From CADEDH01 sp965262175 (GTDB lineage: Bacteria; Actinomycetota; Acidimicrobiia; Acidimicrobiales; SZUA-35): a DNA stretch of 64,000 nt. The position numbers were made by a program, and so were the translations under genes. This document shows, piece by piece, positions 59,410 through 64,000 of the stretch; position 1 is the first letter of the stretch, and each line of letters begins with the position of its first letter. The notes under the pieces were generated by a model. The model was not told the DNA's origin and searched no databases. It saw only the letters and a program-made list of their open reading frames with translations. The stretch spans positions 2,356,001 to 2,420,000 of the forward strand of contig CBDHES010000002.1 of the NCBI GenBank assembly GCA_965262175.1, written 5' to 3'.

Positions 59410-59670
59410 TCAGGTTGTCTGGCCGGTGACCTTCCGCCAGTCCTCCAGGGCCTTCCGGTGGCCCTTGGCCCCCGACCCGATGATGCCCCCGGTCCGCACC
59501 TTGTGGACCGTCTTCTCCAGATCCTCGAGCAGGTCGTGGATCTCGTCGGTGGGGCCGGCGGTCTTGACCGCGTCGACCCGCAACCACACGTCGGCCAGGT
59601 CCTTGACGAGGTCGGCGTACTGCTTGTCGACCTTCTCCCGAGCCTTCTCGATCTCTTGCTCCGTCGCCAT
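59410..59670 (-). CDS. Small helical protein, unknown function
   Basis: 86 residues, highly charged: EQEIEKAREKVDKQYADLVK, DEIHDLLEDLEKTVHKVRTG, HRKALEDWRKVTG. A predicted helical/coiled-coil cytoplasmic protein. TACCGT (59683-59678) ends seven bases before the ATG. No named family recognised. Confidence 0.65.
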   Translation of the reverse strand: MATEQEIEKAREKVDKQYADLVKDLADVWLRVDAVKTAGPTDEIHDLLEDLEKTVHKVRTGGIIGSGAKGHRKALEDWRKVTGQTT

Positions 59671-59757
59671 GGAGGGGACGGTACCGGCCGACGGCGACCG
59701 GCCGGTAGCCGCCAGGTCAACTTCTGGCGTCGACGGTCGGGGCACTAGGTTCGTGGC

Positions 59758-60972
59758 ATGGCCGAGATCGCACCTCGAGAGCCGGTAGCCGACTGGGCAA
59801 CCGACTTCGACCACTTCGACCCCCGCTTCGTCGACGATCCCTATGAGGTCTACGACGAGCTCCGCGACCGGTGCCCCGTAGCCCACTCGGACCGCTACGG
59901 CGGCGTCAACGTGCTCACCACGTTCGACGACGTCGCGGCCGCGGCCCACGACACCGACACCTTCACCAGCCGGCGGATCATCATCAGCGAGGTCCCGACC
60001 GATCGCCGGGGCGTGATCCTGCCCCCGATCAACCTCGACCCGCCCCACCACACCGAGCCTCGGCGGGCCATGCTGCCCTTCTTCAATCCGGCCAACACGA
60101 AGCGCTGGGAGGAGCCGATCCGCGAGATCTGCGCCCGTCGCCTCGACGCCATCGCCGCCCGATTGGAGGCCGGCGAGGCCCGAATCGATCTCGCCGCCGA
60201 CTACGCCAAGCACGTGCCGGGCGACCTGACGGCGACGATGTTCGGGGTCCCCCAGTCGGAGACCGATCAGTTCCGGGCCTGGATCCACGATCTGCTGGAG
60301 GTCGGGCCGACCGATCCCGACGTCGAGCGGGCGACCACCAACGCCATGATCGACTACATGCACGGCCTGATCGACGATCGCCGGGCCAACGGCGGCGACG
60401 ACCTCGTCACCTACCTGTTCGACCAGCGGGTCGACGGTGAGCCGCTCGACGACTCGGCCATGGCCAAGATGCTGTACCTCCTGCTCCTGGCCGGGATCGA
60501 CACGACCTGGTCGGGCATCGGCTCGTCGCTGCTCCACCTGGCGACCCATCCCGACGACCTGGCCCGCCTGGTCGCCGAGCCGGACCTGATCCCGACCGCG
60601 ACCGAGGAGTTCCTCCGGGCCTACTCGCCGGTGTACATCGGCCGGATCGCCACCCGCGACACCGAGGTCGGAGGCTGCCCGGTGTCGGCGGGGGAGTGGG
60701 TCCTGCTCGGGTATCCGGGGGCCAACCGCGACCCCGAGGCGTTCGACGCCCCCGACGAGGTCCAGATCGACCGGCAGAAGAACCGCCACGCCGCCTTCGG
60801 GTTGGGTGTGCACCGGTGCCTCGGGTCGAACCTGGCCCGGCTGGAGATGAACGTGGCCATCGAGATGCTCCTGGCCCGGTTCCCCTCGTTCTCGCTCGTC
60901 GAGGGCGCCGACCCCTCCTTCTCGGCCGGCAACGTCCGAGGTCCTCGTCAGGTCCCGGTCACCTTCGGCTGA
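59758..60972 (+). CDS. Cytochrome P450
   Basis: 404 residues. I-helix LYLLLLAGIDTTWSGIGSSL (oxygen-binding AGxDTT), ExxR in TEEFLRAYSP, and heme loop FGLGVHRCLGSNLARLEMNV with the Cys ligand. Bacterial class I type needing ferredoxin and reductase, none adjacent. TAGGTT (59746-59751) ends six bases before the ATG. Substrate unknown; possibly steroid- or aromatic-like as in actinobacterial P450s. Confidence 0.93.
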   Translation: MAEIAPREPVADWATDFDHFDPRFVDDPYEVYDELRDRCPVAHSDRYGGVNVLTTFDDVAAAAHDTDTFTSRRIIISEVPTDRRGVILPPINLDPPHHTEPRRAMLPFFNPANTKRWEEPIREICARRLDAIAARLEAGEARIDLAADYAKHVPGDLTATMFGVPQSETDQFRAWIHDLLEVGPTDPDVERATTNAMIDYMHGLIDDRRANGGDDLVTYLFDQRVDGEPLDDSAMAKMLYLLLLAGIDTTWSGIGSSLLHLATHPDDLARLVAEPDLIPTATEEFLRAYSPVYIGRIATRDTEVGGCPVSAGEWVLLGYPGANRDPEAFDAPDEVQIDRQKNRHAAFGLGVHRCLGSNLARLEMNVAIEMLLARFPSFSLVEGADPSFSAGNVRGPRQVPVTFG

Positions 60973-60995
60973 GCCGTCCGGTCACCGGCGCTGGT

Positions 60996-62000
60996 TCACT
61001 GGAGCTGGTCGCGTTCGGCCAGTGCGAACAGGTACACCAGCGCCGGGACGACGAGCACGGCGGCCAGGGCGGTCGTGACCAACAGCCCGACCAGTGTCGC
61101 CGGTGCGCCCGCCCCCTCGGCGATCGTCGTCTCGTTCACCAGGATCCACGGGTACTGAGCGACTCCCCAGCCGGCGACCACCGACGCCACGGCCGCCGTC
61201 GCCGTGAGGCGGGCCGGCGCCAGTCGGCTGGTGGCCAGCAGCCACATCGTGGCCACGCCACACACCCCCGAGATCACGATCAGCGGCAGGGCCCGGCCGA
61301 GGAGTCCGTCCCGCAGCGGGCCGCCCTCGGCCAGGATCAGCGGGATCCCGGCGATGGCGACCGCGCCGGTGATCACGCCGCCGATGAGGGAGCGACGGCG
61401 CAGCGTGTCGGCCAGCTCGTCCTGGCCGAGGGCCGCCGCTTCGGCGGTGAGGAACACCCCGGCCAGGAAGGTGCAGGTGGCGACGGCCAGGATGCCCCCC
61501 ATGATCGACACCGGACCCAACCACGGCGACCACATCGACAGCTCGCCGGGCGCCGGGTCGGCCGGTACCCGACCCTCGGCCACCGCCCCGGCCACCGTGC
61601 CGAGGAAGAACGGCGTGACCAACGAGGCCCCGGCGAAGACGATGCCGGCCACCTGGGCCCAGGCCATGGTGGGGGAGTACTTGCGGAAGGCGAAGGCGGC
61701 CCCACGGGCAACGATCCCCAGCGCCGCCAGCCACATCGGAATGGCGGTCGCCCGCATCAGATCGGTGAACGGCTCGGGGAACCCGCCCCACAGGAACACG
61801 AGCACGAACACCAGCCACACGTGGTTGGCCTCCCACACCGGACCGATGGCGTGGTCGACCAGCCTCCGAAGGGGCGCGCCCCGGCTGGCCCGCCCGGCGG
61901 TCAGGTCCCACACCCCCGAACCGAAGTCGGCGCCGCCGAACACGGCATAGGCGATGACCGCCAGGAACAGCACCGCGGCCACGGCGTCGGCCAGGGTCAC
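60996..62000 (-). CDS. cydB: Cytochrome bd oxidase subunit II (CydB)
   Basis: 334 residues, about eight TM helices with VIAYAVFGGADFGSGVWDLT, AIGPVWEANHVWLVFVLVFL, and GAAFAFRKYSPTMAWAQVAG of CydB. Non-heme partner of CydA in the quinol oxidase that reduces oxygen to water. ATG 62000 overlaps the cydA stop as ATGA. No cydDC genes follow; the next gene is convergent. Confidence 0.92.
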   Translation of the reverse strand: MTLADAVAAVLFLAVIAYAVFGGADFGSGVWDLTAGRASRGAPLRRLVDHAIGPVWEANHVWLVFVLVFLWGGFPEPFTDLMRATAIPMWLAALGIVARGAAFAFRKYSPTMAWAQVAGIVFAGASLVTPFFLGTVAGAVAEGRVPADPAPGELSMWSPWLGPVSIMGGILAVATCTFLAGVFLTAEAAALGQDELADTLRRRSLIGGVITGAVAIAGIPLILAEGGPLRDGLLGRALPLIVISGVCGVATMWLLATSRLAPARLTATAAVASVVAGWGVAQYPWILVNETTIAEGAGAPATLVGLLVTTALAAVLVVPALVYLFALAERDQLQ

Positions 62001-63415
62001 GACGACGTCTCGACCAAGCGGTCACGCTCGGCGGGGCCGTAGGGGCTGGACAGGTCGGTCTCGCCGGCTCGCCAGCGGGCCGACATCGACCGCAGCACGG
62101 CCACCACGCCGACCGTCATGGCGGCGTAGACGACGACGAGGACCGAGAGCGTGATCCAGATGTAGCCGGCGTCGGTGACGGCGTCCTCGGTCCGCAGCAC
62201 CCCGTGGACGATCCACGGTTGCCGCCCGACCTCGGTGGTGATCCACCCCGCCTCCAGGGCGATCACGGCCGCCGGGCCCGAGACGGCCACCGCCCGCAGC
62301 AACCACCGGGACCCCAAGGGGTCGGCATCGGCGGCGCCCCGGCGCCAGAACCGCCACGACCGCCAGGCGAACAGCGCCGTCACCGCCACCAGGGCGGTGC
62401 CGATGGCCACCATCGTCTGGAACGCAAGGTGGACGATCCCGACCGGCGGTTGCTCATCGGGCGGGACCGAGTCGAGCCCGATCAGCGGGGCGTCGAAGTC
62501 GTTGGTCGACAGGAACGACAGGAGTCCGTCGACCGGGACCTCGACCGCGCCGACCAGCTTCTCGCCGTTCCAGTAGCCGCCGAGCTCCAGGTTGGCCCCC
62601 TCGGTGGTGGTGGCCAGGCCCTCCATCGCCGCCAGCTTGATCGGCTGCTCATCGGCCAGCCGCTGGCCGGCGAAGTGGCCGACGACCGGCTGGAGGGGCG
62701 TGGCGATGGCGGCGAAGGTCAGCGGCACGAGGAACCCGAGGCGGTGGAGGCGATCGTCCCGGCCCCGGAGTCGGCCGACCGCGTAGATCCCGGCCACCGT
62801 GTAGCCGACCACCATCACCGCCGCCAGGTACATGTGGAGGTACTGGAGCCAGACCGCCGAGTTCAGCATGGCCGCCACGGGATCGACATCGGTCACGATC
62901 AGCTCGCCGGGCGATCCGCCGGGCGCCGGGGTGGCGGTGAAGCCCGTCGGGGCGTTCATCCAGGCATTGACCGAGACGACGAAGAACGAGCCGGCGATGC
63001 CGGCGGCGATGATCGGGAGCAGCATGAGCGAGTGGAGCCGACCGGGAAGCCGCTCCCAGCCGTAGATGTAGATCCCGAGGAAGATCGCCTCGGTGAAGAA
63101 GGAGATGCCCTCGAGGGCGAAGGCGAGTCCGATCACGTCGCCGAACGGGTCCATCAGGCCGGGCCACAACAGACCCATCTCGAACGACAGGACCGTTCCC
63201 GAGACCGCCCCGACGGCGAACAGCACGCCGGCCGACTTCGACCATCGCTTGGCCAGGGTGAGGGCGTCGGCGTCGCCCCGCAGGCCCCGTCGGTGGAGGA
63301 CGAAGATCATGGCCGGCAGGGCCATCCCGAAGCAGGCGAGGACGATGTGCCAGCCGAGCGAGAGCGCCATCTGGTTCCGGGCCGGGAGCAGCGGATCGGC
63401 GGCGAGCAGCAGCAC
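61997..63415 (-). CDS. cydA: Cytochrome bd oxidase subunit I (CydA)
   Basis: 472 residues from GTG 63415 (upstream ATG 63466 adds non-homologous residues). NQMALSLGWHIVLACFGMAL carries the first heme His, FEMGLLWPGLMDPFGDVIGL the central Glu, IYIYGWERLPGRLHSLMLLP the second His region, and GRQPWIVHGVLRTED (GWQPW equivalent) heme b558/595 contact. The Q-loop is short, the CIO/actinobacterial type. Operon cydA-cydB by ATGA overlap. Works at low oxygen. Confidence 0.92.
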   Translation of the reverse strand: MLLLAADPLLPARNQMALSLGWHIVLACFGMALPAMIFVLHRRGLRGDADALTLAKRWSKSAGVLFAVGAVSGTVLSFEMGLLWPGLMDPFGDVIGLAFALEGISFFTEAIFLGIYIYGWERLPGRLHSLMLLPIIAAGIAGSFFVVSVNAWMNAPTGFTATPAPGGSPGELIVTDVDPVAAMLNSAVWLQYLHMYLAAVMVVGYTVAGIYAVGRLRGRDDRLHRLGFLVPLTFAAIATPLQPVVGHFAGQRLADEQPIKLAAMEGLATTTEGANLELGGYWNGEKLVGAVEVPVDGLLSFLSTNDFDAPLIGLDSVPPDEQPPVGIVHLAFQTMVAIGTALVAVTALFAWRSWRFWRRGAADADPLGSRWLLRAVAVSGPAAVIALEAGWITTEVGRQPWIVHGVLRTEDAVTDAGYIWITLSVLVVVYAAMTVGVVAVLRSMSARWRAGETDLSSPYGPAERDRLVETSS

Positions 63416-63565
63416 GGGGCGAGTGTATGGCCGACACCGCCGGGGATGTCGACACGTGGTCGTCACGTAGTGTTCGCTTCGCTGTCCCGTCGCCCCCAGA
63501 GCCTGTTCATCCTTGTCGCCTAGCGTCGCCGTTTGGTCCCAACGTCCGCCCCGAAAGGATCCTCA

Positions 63566-64000
63566 ATGGCGACATCTTCCGAGGTCGGCCAGCGATCGTC
63601 GAGCGTGCTTCGTCGCACCCTCGGCGTCCTGCTGGCCGCCGTGCTCATGGTGGCATCGGCCAATGCGGCCAACGCCGAGACGGCCGAGACGGCCGAATCC
63701 CCCGATACGACCCTCCTGGCGCGGGCGGTCCTCCCCGGCGCCACGTTCGCCGAAGGGCCCCCGTCGGGCCGCTACCTCGGCGGCGACGAGTTCAACGGCG
63801 TGCCGGTGCCGTTCGAGAACCAGCCGGTCCAGGGCATCTCGGCGCTGCTGCCGAACGGCGACGGCACCTACTGGTTGATGTCGGACAACGGCTTCGGTTC
63901 GATCGAGAACTCGGCCGACTACAACCTCCGGGTCTACCTCGTCCGCCCCAACTACGAGCGGGCCGACGGCTCGGGTGACGGCTCGGTCGAGGTCCTCGAC
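63566..64000 (+). CDS. Secreted esterase-like/phytase-family protein (partial)
   Basis: First 145 codons in the window. Sec signal (VLRRTLGVLLAAVLMVASAN, cut near ANAETAE), then GRYLGGDEFNGVPVPFENQP, VQGISALLPNGDGTYWLMSD and NGFGSIENSADYNLRVYLVR, which match the N-terminal blade of 'esterase-like activity of phytase' proteins (PF13449). Likely an extracellular phosphodiesterase or phytase-like propeller. GAAAGGA precedes ATG 63566. Continues beyond base 64,000. Confidence 0.75.
   Translation, partial: MATSSEVGQRSSSVLRRTLGVLLAAVLMVASANAANAETAETAESPDTTLLARAVLPGATFAEGPPSGRYLGGDEFNGVPVPFENQPVQGISALLPNGDGTYWLMSDNGFGSIENSADYNLRVYLVRPNYERADGSGDGSVEVLD

Overview
The window is high-GC bacterial chromosome that reads like an actinobacterium. 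Acidimicrobiia or a relative is my best guess from gene content and style; there is no rRNA here to settle it. Supporting points are the large set of VOC, P450, Rieske, luciferase-like, acyl-CoA and TetR/GntR/LacI/PadR genes, single-letter-tight ATGA/GTGA overlaps, and about a dozen genes whose start codon lies only 6-8 bases after a TANNNT -10 box, as in actinobacterial leaderless mRNAs. No CRISPR array, rRNA operon, intact tRNA or insertion sequence was seen.

Left end (1 to about 7,000) is an accessory, decaying region. It holds a TetR regulator with a palindromic operator and a divergent oxidoreductase operon, an APCDD1-like domain protein plus VOC protein behind a second related operator, a broken HxlR gene, an orphan XRE antitoxin behind a toxin remnant, and a 45-base 3' fragment of tRNA-Met followed by a strong hairpin (a probable attachment-site scar). 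It continues with a broken AlbA/Schlafen-type gene, a methyltransferase, a GNAT whose 3' end runs into foreign sequence exactly at a second copy of the tRNA T-arm sequence, and a frameshifted ferredoxin-like gene.

From about 7,000 the map looks like ordinary, dense core/metabolic sequence. 7.0-21.3 kb: DUF2071 protein, two divergent MetE-like zinc methyltransferases sharing a 23-base promoter gap, VOC, YceI, Rieske oxygenase, YitT/YczE-type membrane protein, quinone oxidoreductase, a TetR with two operators next to an epimerase/DUF4386 pair, a molybdopterin oxidoreductase and a DUF418 membrane protein. 21.3-30.8 kb is a catabolic locus for 4-hydroxybenzoate/protocatechuate by 4,5-cleavage: ligC and pobA face ligJ and ligK across a promoter with a perfect GATTGTCGACAATC palindrome; ligU-ligI-gntR form a second operon with a matching half site; a VOC, TPMT-AraC-VOC and HD-domain genes lie between them. 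The ring-opening dioxygenase LigAB is not in the window.

30.9-48 kb: PadR with a membrane partner, a cytochrome b/sulfite-oxidase-type fusion, an OmpA/BON/DUF937 envelope protein, an AhpD-like protein, a queuosine-salvage glycosylase, a RutA-like monooxygenase with an isochorismatase-type hydrolase, divergent PEP-mutase-like and hydroxyisobutyrate-dehydrogenase-like genes, LacI, a coiled-coil protein made of 33-base repeats, an alpha/beta hydrolase, and two secreted proteins that share an identical 424-base 5' cassette in front of different catalytic domains.

48-64 kb: intracellular PHB depolymerase, acyl-CoA synthetase, a membrane-anchored ECF sigma factor fused to an extracellular lectin-like domain (the most unusual gene here), a winged-helix/STAND/TPR regulator, a TTC38-like protein with an acyl-CoA dehydrogenase-like enzyme that has lost the catalytic glutamate, a TetR with paired operators, P450, cytochrome bd oxidase (cydAB) and the start of a secreted phytase-like esterase.
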